Assembly: GCF_003952345.1 (NCBI RefSeq)
Contig: NZ_CP034433.1
Location: 3,658,001 to 3,722,000, forward strand
Length of the DNA: 64,000 nucleotides
Direction of reading: 5' to 3'
Source: Iodobacter ciconiae
GTDB lineage: Bacteria > Pseudomonadota > Gammaproteobacteria > Burkholderiales > Chitinibacteraceae
Part shown: positions 47,712-56,061 of the stretch, in pieces
Numbering within the stretch: position 1 is the stretch's first letter
Layout of the letters: each line of letters begins with the position of its first letter
The notes under the pieces: generated by a model
What the model saw: the letters and a program-made list of their open reading frames with translations, nothing else
Database searches by the model: none
Told to the model about the DNA's origin: nothing
Program-made: the position numbers and the translations under genes

Positions 47712-48383
47712 TTAATACTGGCAAATATCCATGATCATTAGTCCTCCTTTACTTAAAACAGCCCAGGGTAATCAATCCGATGAGGACTGGTTAAAAGGGC
47801 TGATGCCTTTTGAATCCAAGGGCAATTATCCAATTAGCAGCTTATTAGCTTGGCACGGTGGCCAACATATTGAGCACACGGATACGGGAACAAGGGGCGA
47901 GCCTGTACGTGCAATTGCAGATGGTAAAGTGATGTTTGCCCGCAAGCCTTCGCCTTTAACGGGAGAAAATGCAAAGCCTGATCTCGCGATTAATGGTGGT
48001 AGTAGTGATGGCTGTGTCATTATTAAACACAACACTGAAATTGGAGAAGGCCCGGAGGGGCAAGTGGAGTATTACTCCATCTATATGCATCTGAAACAGG
48101 TGTTTGTTCAAAAGAATCAACCCGTATATCGTAAAACTGAATTGGGCTCTGTCGGCCAGTGTAATGGCAACAATGCCATGCATATGGAAATCATTTGTGA
48201 TGACGCTAATTTAAAAAAATAGTTGGTCGTGAAGAAGGTGACCTAGATTTAAGTAAAGATGGCCGTATGGATGTTGTTTATGGGGATATACACTTTTATC
48301 TTCCTGCGGGCCCCTTGTGTCAGGATAGTTGAGATACTCCCTTTTCAGGGATTCCAACTTATTTAGGGGGCTGGTTACTGATC

Positions 48384-48881
48384 ATGTCGCGTATTCCCAA
48401 GGCTCGTAAAGATGCCATTTTAAGCAAAATGCTTGCTCCTTACCCGGTCAGCATCCGGCAGTTAGCATTGCAAGAAAACCTCTCCGAAGCCACGTTGTAC
48501 AATTGGCGAAATCAACTTCGTCAGGAGGGCCGCCCCGTGCCCGAACATCATCGCAGCAGTGAAAACTGGTCTGCCCAAACCCGCTTTGCCGTGGTTGTTG
48601 AAACCATTGCTATGTCAGAAATCGAACTGAGCGAATATTGTCGTGCCAAGGGTTTATTCCCGGAGCAAGTTAAGCAGTGGCGCAATCTCTCCATTCAGGC
48701 CCAGGGCCTGGCTGAAATCAGCACGCCGGAGCAGGCGCAGGAAAACAAAGCGCTGCGTAAGCAAAACAAGCAACTGGAACGGGAAATTCTGCGTAAAGAT
48801 AAGGCACTGGCGGAGGCGGCAGCGTTGCTGATTCTGCAAAAAAAGGTGCGCGCCCTTTGGGGCGAACCAGAGGAAGATTAA
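48384..48881 (+). CDS. IS3-family transposase OrfA
   Basis: 165 residues. The N-terminal helix-turn-helix reads PVSIRQLALQENLSEATLYNWRNQLRQEG, and the C-terminus is a leucine-zipper-like coiled coil (ENKALRKQNKQLEREILRKDKALAEAAALL). At 48839-48845 the heptamer A AAA AAG is in OrfA phase, the classic IS3 slippery site; a -1 shift there enters the orfB frame without a stop and yields the OrfAB transposase. OrfA alone usually regulates transposition by binding the ends. The protein is longer than common OrfA forms because it has a second HTH-like segment (SEIELSEYCRAKGLFPEQVKQWR). Confidence 0.9.
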   Translation: MSRIPKARKDAILSKMLAPYPVSIRQLALQENLSEATLYNWRNQLRQEGRPVPEHHRSSENWSAQTRFAVVVETIAMSEIELSEYCRAKGLFPEQVKQWRNLSIQAQGLAEISTPEQAQENKALRKQNKQLEREILRKDKALAEAAALLILQKKVRALWGEPEED

Positions 48882-49945
48882 CCTCACTGGAGCAACGGGA
48901 GCGGCTTACCGCATGGATCAAACAGGCGTGCCATGCCGGTGTGAGCTTATATCGCGCTTGCGAAACCATCGGTATTTCGGTGCATAGCTGGTATCGCTGG
49001 CAAGCGGCGGGTAAGGTGACTGCGGATCAGCGACCCTTGGTTAAACGGAATGATCCGGTGAATAAACTCAGCGAAACGGAGCGCCAGGCGATTTTATCGG
49101 TGTGTAACAGCCCGCGTTTTAACAGCGTCCCGCCCAGCCAGATCGTGCCCATCCTCAGCGACGAAGGGCATTATTTAGCTTCTGAATCCACAATGTACCG
49201 CGTACTGCGGCAAGCCAATCAACTACAGCATCGCGGTCGGGCCGCCAAGGCGGTACGTAAAGCCAAACCGACCAGCTTCACCGCCACCGGCCCGAATCAA
49301 GTCTGGATGTGGGATATCACCTGGTTACTGGGACCGATAAAAGGCAAGTATTACAAGCTGTATATGATTGAAGACCTGTTCAGCCGCTATCCGGTGGGCT
49401 GGGAAGTGCACGCAGAAGAAACAGGAGAACTGGCCGCTGAGCTGCTGCAACGCAGCGTACTGGCCCAGCGTTGCAGTATGAATCCACTGGTATTGCATTC
49501 AGACAATGGTGCGCCAATGAAAAGCTATACCCTGAAAGCCAAGCTGGAGATGCTGGGGATCGCCTCCTCATTTAGCCGCCCCCACGTCAGCAAGGACAAT
49601 CCGTACGCAGAATCTTTGTTCCGCACGCTGAAATACTGGCCTGCCTGGCCGCATAAAGGCTTTGCCAGTCTGGATGAAGCAAGGCAATGGGTGAGGCGCT
49701 TTGTGGATTGGTACAGCCATACGCACCGGCACAGCGGCATTCAATTTGTCACGCCATCACAGCGGCATCAAGGGCAGGACAAAGCGCTGTTAGAAAAGCG
49801 CCATGCGGTTTACCAAACCGCCCGTTTGGCGCGGCCGGAACGGTGGCGCAACACGACCCGGAACTGGAGCTGGCAAAACGAAGTGCAATTGAACCCGGAC
49901 CGGGCCATTGAGCCTAAAACAAGCGAGGAATTACAGGTCGCTTAA
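48857..49945 (+). CDS. IS3-family transposase OrfB (DDE)
   Basis: 362 residues counted from TTG 48857, but normally translated as the OrfAB fusion after the -1 shift at 48839. The rve/DDE integrase core is intact: D153 in VWMWDITWL, D216 in LVLHSDNGAP and E252 in DNPYAESLFRTLKY, with 35 residues between the last two, as in IS3 and retroviral integrases. The upstream HTH_21-like segment (LSVCNSPRFNSVPPSQIVPIL) is typical. All parts appear functional, so the element could still move. Confidence 0.9.
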   Translation: MGRTRGRLTSLEQRERLTAWIKQACHAGVSLYRACETIGISVHSWYRWQAAGKVTADQRPLVKRNDPVNKLSETERQAILSVCNSPRFNSVPPSQIVPILSDEGHYLASESTMYRVLRQANQLQHRGRAAKAVRKAKPTSFTATGPNQVWMWDITWLLGPIKGKYYKLYMIEDLFSRYPVGWEVHAEETGELAAELLQRSVLAQRCSMNPLVLHSDNGAPMKSYTLKAKLEMLGIASSFSRPHVSKDNPYAESLFRTLKYWPAWPHKGFASLDEARQWVRRFVDWYSHTHRHSGIQFVTPSQRHQGQDKALLEKRHAVYQTARLARPERWRNTTRNWSWQNEVQLNPDRAIEPKTSEELQVA

Positions 49946-50152
49946 ATCGCAAAAACATCTCAACTACTTTGACAATTGCCGCGGGAGCAACATTTTATGG
50001 GGCACAGCCTAGTGCAAATTCACAAACAGGGGCTGGCACGCCAGCCTATATCTCCACGACACCACTATTTATCTCAATGCGTTTTGAAAAAGGCAATTGT
50101 AAAATGTCAACGCGGTAAGAAAACAGTTAATTATTTACGGCAGACAAAATAG

Positions 50153-50655
50153 ATGAAAAATTTTATTAAATTTCTATATATTTGTATTCTATTTAGTGAA
50201 TCTGCTTATGCAGGTGATAAAAAATGGTATGACGCTGAATCTTTACGTTGCTATAGAAATCAAGATGAATTTTTAAGGACAGAATATGGAGGTAGCTATA
50301 AAGATGATGAAAATATTGTAATAAAAAAATTACTTTCATGAAAAATTTAGAAAGTAAATATTTTTGGGTTTTGGATGTTACACCCTCCATTAATGTAACG
50401 CGAAATCTGTTGGTTAAAAAACAAGATGATGAAGTGTGCCATTTGTTGATTATTCCAGAAATGAGCACTAATGATTTCAAGCTCGGATCGAAGGGTGGGC
50501 TTCCCAATAGAGTAATTGCTTCTGATACGCCTTCATTTGGTTTTGATCAAAAAACAATAGTTTTTGAATTAAATAAAAGTACAGAAAAATACTCTCCAAT
50601 TACATGCAAGCAGGTTAATAAAAATAAAGTTGTAAATTGTACCGAATTGTTTTGA
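50153..50655 (+). pseudogene. exported small protein, frameshifted at A7; candidate immunity protein
   Basis: Two overlapping frames: 50153-50341 (62 residues, signal peptide MKNFIKFLYICILFSESAYA then GDKKWYDAES) and 50338-50655 (105 residues, ending NKVVNCTELF). The junction is an A7 tract at 50323-50329; one extra A joins them as IVIKKITFMKNLESKYFWV, about 167 residues with several cysteines. The family is not recognised. Position just behind a periplasm-acting T6SS effector and the signal peptide suggest an immunity role. AT content is much higher than in vgrG. Confidence 0.6.
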
Positions 50656-50761
50656 TTCACAAAAAAACGAAAAGGAAAGAACAGGGTCGGCTCTAATATT
50701 CCAACAAAAATTTTTGAAAATTAGACCTGATCTCGTTCACATGCTAATAGATGAAATATAA

Positions 50762-51350
50762 ATGAAAAAATATTCGTATTTTAATTTATTTCGATTGTTA
50801 TTCTTGCTGGTTCCAAGCGCATTTTCTTTTTCAAACTCAAAAATTGAGTTTGCTAGTGAGGGAGTGCAGCTTAATATCCCAACGAATGCTAAATTTATAA
50901 TTGGCCACGTGAGAAAACTAGATGAAGATAAAGGTAGCTGTTTTGATGTTAAATCTAAAGTTGGCAAGAAATTCATAGGCGAATTCTGTTTTTTATCTAG
51001 AAACAATGACTTATCTTCGGTGGGTATTGTGCCGTATGGGAACATATCCTGATATTGCAAGCAGAGGTGAGAAGCCTGCTTCAGGTTTGGTTGTCACTAC
51101 AGGGGCTTCATATTACCCAATGGAACAATTTGATATTAACTTTCAAGGGGCTTATGCCGCCAAAATTGATTGTGATTTAGATAATGGTTTGATTTACAGA
51201 GGGACTTCAACATGTCATGTGGGACTGTCAAAGCTAGATAATGGCAATTTCTTATATGGTTTTTTGGTGATGAAACAAGATGCCAGTAAAAAGAATGTTT
51301 TTTCTGCCAGTGACGTTAAAAAGATATGGAACCTGTTTACAAAGATTTGA
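50762..51350 (+). pseudogene. exported small protein, frameshifted; candidate immunity protein
   Basis: The first frame (50762-51052, 96 residues) opens with a signal peptide MKKYSYFNLFRLLFLLVPSAFSF and ends in TGA at 51050. The second (to 51350) carries on with PDIASRGEKPASGLVVTTGASYYP and FLVMKQDASKKNVFSASDVKKIW. Dropping one base near 51043-51047 (GGGAA) links them as VPYGTYPDIASRGE, about 195 residues. Unlike its neighbours, this break is not the 7-to-8 homopolymer type. Family not recognised; the exported, AT-rich, small pattern matches the adjacent candidates. The exact shift point could be anywhere between about 50986 and 51050. Confidence 0.55.
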
Positions 51351-51430
51351 ATTAATAAACTCACGTATAAATCATTGATTCATAGCAATTTTTTATTTGT
51401 ATTAAAATTTAGGTGGTGTATATTTTTAAT

Positions 51431-51891
51431 ATGAAAAATAAAATGAGTAAATGTTTAGTTTGTTTTTCATTGTTGATTGCTTCGCTTTTAGCTTTTTCTA
51501 ATGAGCTTATGAATAGATTTAGCCCAATGAATAATGTCTTTGTAGTTGTAAATAAAAAAATGACACTCTTCATGTTACTGCTACATTTAATGATGCAGAG
51601 GTACTGCAAAGTTTTTCTATTGAAAATGAAGCAGCACTTGATTTTCAAGTAAAGGATTATAATTTTGATGGATATAAAGATTTTTCAATTTCTTACACTG
51701 ACTTAGGTATGGGAACCTACAAAATATATAACGTGTATGTTTTTGATTATAAAAATAAAAAATTTGAACAGTTAACTCCTAAATGCGGAGATGAATTTAT
51801 TAACTTAAAAATAATCTTGAAAAGCAAACAATTGTGGAGTACTTACTATTCTAATTTTGAACCAAAAACATGTAAAATGAATTTTAAATGA
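51431..51891 (+). pseudogene. XAC2610-like exported protein, frameshifted at A7; candidate immunity protein
   Basis: The first frame starts with MKNKMSKCLVCFSLLIASLLAFS (signal peptide) and is diverted at an A7 tract (51554-51560). Adding one A gives VVNKKNDTLHVTATFNDAEVLQSF and runs to the end at 51891, about 153 residues. It contains DYNFDGYKDFSISYTD followed by GTYKIYNVYVFD, the calcium-loop and strand pattern of XAC2610-related proteins; XAC2610 of Xanthomonas is the immunity protein against a secreted peptidoglycan hydrolase. That parallel, plus the M23 effector upstream, supports an immunity role. Assignment to the family is by motif memory, not by search. Confidence 0.6.
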
Positions 51892-52033
51892 TTGAATAAA
51901 TTTCTTTTTGTGAATATAGTAAATACAGTGGATTTTGAGGTAATTTTTACGTGCAATGGTCGACAAAAAGTTGAAATGTTCCATAATTAAATAGGGGTTT
52001 TTATAAATTGGAAAGGTGGCCTGAAATCGACTC

Positions 52034-52807
52034 ATGCAGCAAAAGATATTTTATTGGATTTTTAACATGGGGATTAAAGACTATCTACTACTTTTTGTGT
52101 TTGTTTTTGACTATGTTGGTGCTGAAAATATTATAGCTTCCAGAACTTCGGAAAGTTCTTTATCTTTTTCAAAAGAAGGTAAGTCTTTTTTATGCAAGAC
52201 GAAATTCAGATATAAAAATTTTAATTATTCAAATGATGGGCAGTTTTTAATTTTTTACTCTCTTGAGGCAGACTATAAAAATACTATTCAATCAGGTTTT
52301 GTTGATTTATTGTCGGCATATGAAAATTGTAGTAGTGGACTTAAATTGGGGATAAATCCTGCTCCAAAGTATGAATTAATAGTTGATGTAAATAAAAAAT
52401 CAAATATTTTGATCACAAAAAGCTATTATTTGTATAAAACAGGTGCTGTAAATAATATTGATGGGAGATGGCTTATTAGTGTGTGGAGGTATAAAGATTT
52501 GCAGCCAATAATCTTTCCTTTTAGCCCTCTTAAAAATGAGTATAAATACATTTACCGCTCCGAATTAAATTCCGAATTGTTAAATAAGGGGTTTGTTCCA
52601 CCAACTCCAATGGATAATAGAGAAGATGCGGTCTCTACGTTAAAGGTTAATTTCATTTCTGATGATGGAAAGTATATAGCACCAGTTGGAGTGACCTGTA
52701 GCCCTTTTTTAGGTGAAGTTTGGGATATTGAAATAAAAGAAAAAGTATCTTTTGATGGGCTGGATGAAAATACTCGTGCTTTGAAATGTAGTGATATTTT
52801 TAAGTGA
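52034..52807 (+). CDS. hypothetical exported protein
   Basis: 257 residues as annotated from ATG 52034; an internal ATG at 52067 (MGIKDYLLLFVFVFDYVGAEN) would give a cleaner signal-peptide-like start. The mature part is rich in Y, N, K and S, with SFSKEGKSFLCKTKFRYKNF, ENCSSGLKLGINPAPKYE and a C-terminal GVTCSPFLGEVWDIEIKE...LKCSDIFK holding several cysteines. I do not recognise the family. It is the only unbroken gene in the run of small exported proteins behind vgrG and may belong to the same immunity set. Very AT-rich, which indicates foreign origin. Confidence 0.6.
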   Translation: MQQKIFYWIFNMGIKDYLLLFVFVFDYVGAENIIASRTSESSLSFSKEGKSFLCKTKFRYKNFNYSNDGQFLIFYSLEADYKNTIQSGFVDLLSAYENCSSGLKLGINPAPKYELIVDVNKKSNILITKSYYLYKTGAVNNIDGRWLISVWRYKDLQPIIFPFSPLKNEYKYIYRSELNSELLNKGFVPPTPMDNREDAVSTLKVNFISDDGKYIAPVGVTCSPFLGEVWDIEIKEKVSFDGLDENTRALKCSDIFK

Positions 52808-52988
52808 TGCGGCAATATGGATTATGGTAATCCTCTTCGATGATTTTGATCATGGGTGTGTTTTTTAATTTTATAAAGCAATTTTAAAAACGATTCGTAT
52901 CCGTCCAATAAACCAATCTATGAAAAAAGCAACATTGGTTACTCCTGATATTTGGCATCATATTTCATATGAATAAAGCGAGGTCTTT

Positions 52989-53360
52989 GTGATTGGTGGC
53001 AATAGCAGGAAGTGTAAACCCGCGTTTTCTACTCTTGCGCCTGAGGTGCAAGAAGTGATTTTACAATTTAACTCTGGCCCTGCAGGCGTTCATCCCGGCC
53101 CTGAGCAGCGAGAAATTCAGTTACTCATGATGCAGCGTATTGCTCATGCCTGGGGTGGAGCGTGCTTATCTGAAGAGTATTCGGGTATCCAGACGCATCT
53201 ATCGTTTAGTTGTAGCAAAGGGCATCAATGGGAAAAAACGCCAGCGATGATTTTATCCGGGCATTTTTGCTCCGTTTGTAATAGTCGCAGCAAAAAAGCA
53301 CTTAAGGCCATGCAGGCATTGGCTACCGAGCGCGGCTGGCATTGCTTATCCGCCAGCTTG
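52989..53360 (+). pseudogene. truncated zinc-ribbon repeat protein
   Basis: It starts at GTG 52989 and keeps a 46-residue leader, one full repeat (AHAWGGACLSEEYSGIQ, FSCSKGHQW, FCSVC) and the beginning of a second (MQALATERGWHCLSA). It then runs out of homology at about 53355, where IS3 transposase sequence begins. It is a relative of the nine-repeat protein at 43159 and lies on the other side of the vgrG module. The tail residues up to 53402 come from the IS remnant in another frame. Confidence 0.7.
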
Positions 53361-53865
53361 AGTCTAAAAATCGTCAGCTTCGTTCGGATAACGATTTTTT
53401 AAAAGAGCATCTGTCTCCTTTGCCCGTGAATAGAAAATAAGTCACACCGTTGTGACCCAGAGGAAAAATGAGGCGTCAGAGACTCAAGCATGTCATTTAT
53501 TGAATATCAGGCGAGCGGGCTATTACGCCGCTCAGCAACGCGCTAAACAGCAGATGATTTGTGTTGCAAGCAGACATTTGATAAGCAGCGTTTGCCGAAA
53601 GTCAGTAAACCTTTGGTCGTCGTCAATTTAACCCTGCGGCGCCGAATGTCGCATGGGCATCAGATACCACCTATATCCGCACGCGTTCGGGCTGGCTGTA
53701 TTTGGCCATGGTGTTGGGGGGAATCTTGCGCAAAATCATTGGCCGGGCAGGCATCCGACGATGCCAGCGGATCTGGTTTGCCGCGCCTTGAAGATGCCCA
53801 TCGCAGCCTGTAAACCATCCTCGAGTTTAGTGCTGCATTCGGATCGGGGCCATCTGTGAATTGTT
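53358..53865 (+). pseudogene. degenerate IS3-family transposase remnant
   Basis: Pieces in shifting frames match an IS3-type transposase: the OrfA end (ESKNRQLRSDNDFLKEHL, then SFARE), then OrfB (SGYYAAQQRAKQQ-like text, NVAWASDTTYIRTRSGWLYLAMV, RKIIGRAG) and LVLHSDRG. The first two acidic catalytic positions are visible but the glutamate region is gone. Frame changes and stops occur at several points, so the element is old and inactive. It differs from the complete IS at 48311. It probably truncated the zinc-ribbon gene. Confidence 0.75.
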
Positions 53866-54209
53866 ATTGTTCAATTATCCCGGAGATCAATTTAGTTCAC
53901 TGATTAAGAATACGATTATCTTCGATCGCCGTGATTGCTTTGATTTTTATACCAGGCTCTGTTGATATTTAATTCACAATTGCAGTCATCTGCAGCGCAA
54001 AGGCTTTTATTTAATATGGGAGGCTTTGGCTGCGAAGTAATCCAGTAGTTTTTACCATGGATTTTATTATCGCAATGATTGGTTTTATATGCATAAGGCA
54101 TGGTGAAATTGCATGGGTTTTGCCTGGCCGGGCCGTAAGATAAAAATAATGCTTTGATCCTTATAGATCCCTTGTTTATGATCAATCCTTTCTGTCTTCA
54201 CAGTTGAAT
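53866..54209. other. region after IS remnant without supported gene
   Basis: 344 bp. A minus-strand frame of 89 codons (53916-54185) encodes a cysteine-containing peptide but has no convincing start site or family, so I do not call it a gene. The promoter for the hldE-type gene should lie here; no clear -35/-10 was found. Confidence 0.4.
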
Positions 54210-54704
54210 ATGTCTACATATCCCAGCCCTTCATTTGAACAAAAAATTTGTCCGCCCGAAGAATTGGCCGCAAGGCTGGCCGGCTTGCCACGTCCTTTAG
54301 TTTTTACCAATGGCTGCTTTGATATTTTGCACCGTGGTCACGTGACGTGTCTGGCGCAGGCACGCGCTTTGGGGGCGGGGCTGGTGGTTGCGATTAATAC
54401 TGATGCCTCGGTAAAGCGCCTTGGCAAGGGGGATGACAGGCCGGTGAATCATACCGAGCAGCGCGCTGCGGTGCTGGCGGCTCTGGAATGCGTGAGCCTG
54501 GTAACATGGTTCGATGCCGATACCCCGCTGGATGTTATTCTGGCCATCCGCCCTGATGTTCTGGTTAAAGGTGGCGACTGGGCACCCGAGCATATTGTAG
54601 GTAGTAATCAGGTTCTGGAGTGGGGTGGCAGTGTGCATTCTATTCCTTTCCTGTTTGCAACTTCCACCACTGAAACTATTAAGCGGATTCGTCAAAAATC
54701 ATGA
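54210..54704 (+). CDS. rfaE2: D-glycero-beta-D-manno-heptose 1-phosphate adenylyltransferase
   Basis: 164 residues from ATG 54210 (a TTG 6 bp upstream is in frame). This is the stand-alone C-terminal module of HldE, which activates heptose 1-phosphate to ADP-heptose for the LPS inner core. The nucleotidyltransferase motif FTNGCFDILHRGHVTCL is at about 29-45, VVAINTDASVKRLGKG follows, and the C-terminal ATSTTETIKRIR replaces the usual ISSTxI/V motif. The separate kinase module must be elsewhere. It overlaps the MscS-type gene by 4 bp (ATGA). Confidence 0.95.
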   Translation: MSTYPSPSFEQKICPPEELAARLAGLPRPLVFTNGCFDILHRGHVTCLAQARALGAGLVVAINTDASVKRLGKGDDRPVNHTEQRAAVLAALECVSLVTWFDADTPLDVILAIRPDVLVKGGDWAPEHIVGSNQVLEWGGSVHSIPFLFATSTTETIKRIRQKS

Positions 54705-55989
54705 GTATCCAAAATAATTTATTGGTTGATTTTGTAAATGATCTGGGCGGGCAGGGGTATTTACACCCGCCGTTTTTTGCCCAGCTGGGCATGCTTTTGT
54801 TTGCCCTGGCATTTGCCTGGTGGGTGAATCGCAGCGTAAAGCGCCGAGTAAGCCCCGATCAGAACAGCTGGCTCTGGCGTATGGGGGGGAAGGATTACTG
54901 AGGGCCTTTTTCCCTTTAAATGCCTATTTATTGGTTATTTTATCGGGCGTTATTCTTAAAATTTGGTTTGTGCCGCCTTTTAAGCTAATTGCCCTAGCAA
55001 GTGTGCTTCTTCTGGCGATGGCCAATATTCGCATTCTGGTTTATGTGATTCGCCGCGTTTTTGATGGTGCATCCTGGGTGATGCGCTGGGAAAAATATAT
55101 TGCGGGGATTATCTGGTTTGTTTATGCCCTGCACGTTTTAGGGATCTTGCCAGAAGTGGCTGAAATGCTTGATAGTATTAGCCTGCCGCTGGGCAAAGCG
55201 CATATTTCGGTGTTAACCATCGGACAGGGCCTGCTGTCTGTTGCTGCAACCTTACTGATTGCCATGTGGATGGGGCGCGAGCTGGAGCGGCGCCTGATGT
55301 CCAGCCAGATGATGGATATGAATGTTCGCGTGGTGCTGTCCAAAATATCCAGTGTTTTACTGCTGATTATTGCTATTGTGATCGCTCTGCCACTGGTGGG
55401 GATTGATCTAACCGTATTATCGGTTTTTGGTGGTGCGGTGGGTGTGGGCCTGGGCTTTGGTTTGCAAAAAATTGCATCTAACTATTTATCAGGCTTTATT
55501 ATTTTGCTCGATCGTTCTATCAAAATAGGCGATTTAGTTCAGATTGATAATCGGTTGGGTACCATCAGCAGTATTACGGCGCGTTATGTCGTTTTAAAAT
55601 CTGCAGATGGCACCGAGGCTTTGGTGCCAAATGACACGCTGATTACTTCCACCGTGGTGAATCAGTCATATAACGATAAATCGGTCTGGGTTTCCTTGCC
55701 GATTCAGGTGGCCTACGGGACTGATTTAGATTTTGTATTAGAATTATTGCGTTCAACCACCGAGGGTGAAGAGCGCATTTTAAAAGATCCGGCACCTAAT
55801 GCCCTTGTTTCAGCTTTTGCAGATAGTGGCATCAACCTGCTTCTGGGCTTTTGGCTGGCCGATCCTGAAAATGGCCAGCTTTCTTTGCGATCTAGTCTAA
55901 ATCTAAAGATCTGGCGTGCATTTCAAGAGCACAATATTGAAATTCCTTACCCCCGTCGCGAAGTCACTTTGCTTAACTCTGCAACTTGA
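54701..55989 (+). pseudogene. MscS-family mechanosensitive channel, frameshifted at G7
   Basis: The N-terminal frame (54701-54901) ends SWLWRMGGKDY, and the rest (to 55989) is read in another frame. The break is the G7 tract at 54883-54889; one extra G joins them as WRMGGEGLLRAFF. The joined protein of about 429 residues has four to five membrane helices and the MscS pore signature VDLTVLSVFGGAVGVGLGFGLQKIASNYLSGFIILLDRSIKIGDLVQI, followed by the beta domain. Since the rest of the gene is well conserved, a sequencing error or tract variation is more likely than true loss. Channels of this family release solutes on osmotic downshock. Coupled to rfaE2. Confidence 0.85.
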
Positions 55990-56061
55990 TGGGCAAGTCT
56001 TGCGTAGAATCTGTGCTTACAAAAAATAAAGCAGGCTGCAAGCCTGTGTGGAGATAAAAAA

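Larger units (their letters stand above)
48311..49980 (+). mobile_element. complete IS3-family insertion sequence
   Basis: About 1670 bp bounded by the 5-bp repeat GCGGG (48306-48310 and 49981-49985). Imperfect inverted ends TGTCAGGATAGTTGAGAT (from 48318) and, on the other strand, TGTCAAAGTAGTTGAGAT (from 49974) match at 15 of 18 positions; the outer 6-7 bases are unmatched, so the exact tips are uncertain. It carries orfA and orfB overlapping by 25 bp in the -1 frame. It disrupts the M23 gene cleanly and the flanking gene can be restored in silico, so the insertion looks recent. Confidence 0.88.
47731..50118 (+). pseudogene. M23-peptidase T6SS effector, broken by frameshift and IS3 insertion
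   Basis: The first part (47731-48222, 163 residues) has an M23-like core: WHGGQHIEH in place of HxxxD, VRAIADGKVMFAR, and NAMHMEI near the end. It stops at TAG 48220 right after an A7 tract (48213-48219). One extra A gives IVGREEGDLDLSKDGRMDVVYG and on to YLPAG at 48310, where an IS3-family element interrupts. After the IS the frame resumes (ATFYGAQPSANSQTG) and ends at TAA 50116. Removing the IS plus one GCGGG copy joins the parts exactly as LPAGATFYGAQ. The intact protein would have about 236 residues and probably cut peptidoglycan in the target periplasm. The first His of the usual HxH is alanine here, so activity is uncertain. Confidence 0.8.
41703..54200. other. tRNA-adjacent genomic island (approximate limits)
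   Basis: From just after the tRNA to before the hldE-type gene, the content changes to integrase, zinc-ribbon repeat proteins, a VgrG module, small AT-rich exported proteins and two IS remains, between core genes on both sides. No duplicate of the tRNA 3' end was found at the right border, so the right limit is not defined and the island may be several insertions. Confidence 0.55.

Noticed and set aside
48318..49974. Placing the IS3 ends exactly at the TG...CA of the matched inverted repeats
   Set aside because: Those ends leave 7 and 6 extra bases, show no target duplication and do not restore the interrupted frame; the GCGGG-flanked limits do both. The tips remain somewhat uncertain.
50762..51350. 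Including this gene in the 7-to-8 homopolymer pattern
   Set aside because: Its frames join only by removing one base or adding two, so it does not fit the pattern of the other four.
53916..54185. Minus-strand 89-codon frame with several cysteines after the IS remnant
   Set aside because: No clear start or ribosome site and no recognisable family; it lies in decayed DNA. Kept only as a remark.
53866..54209. Search for a right attachment site matching the tRNA 3' end
   Set aside because: No copy of GAGCAGGCCCACCA or a close variant was found near the right edge of the island or elsewhere by eye.
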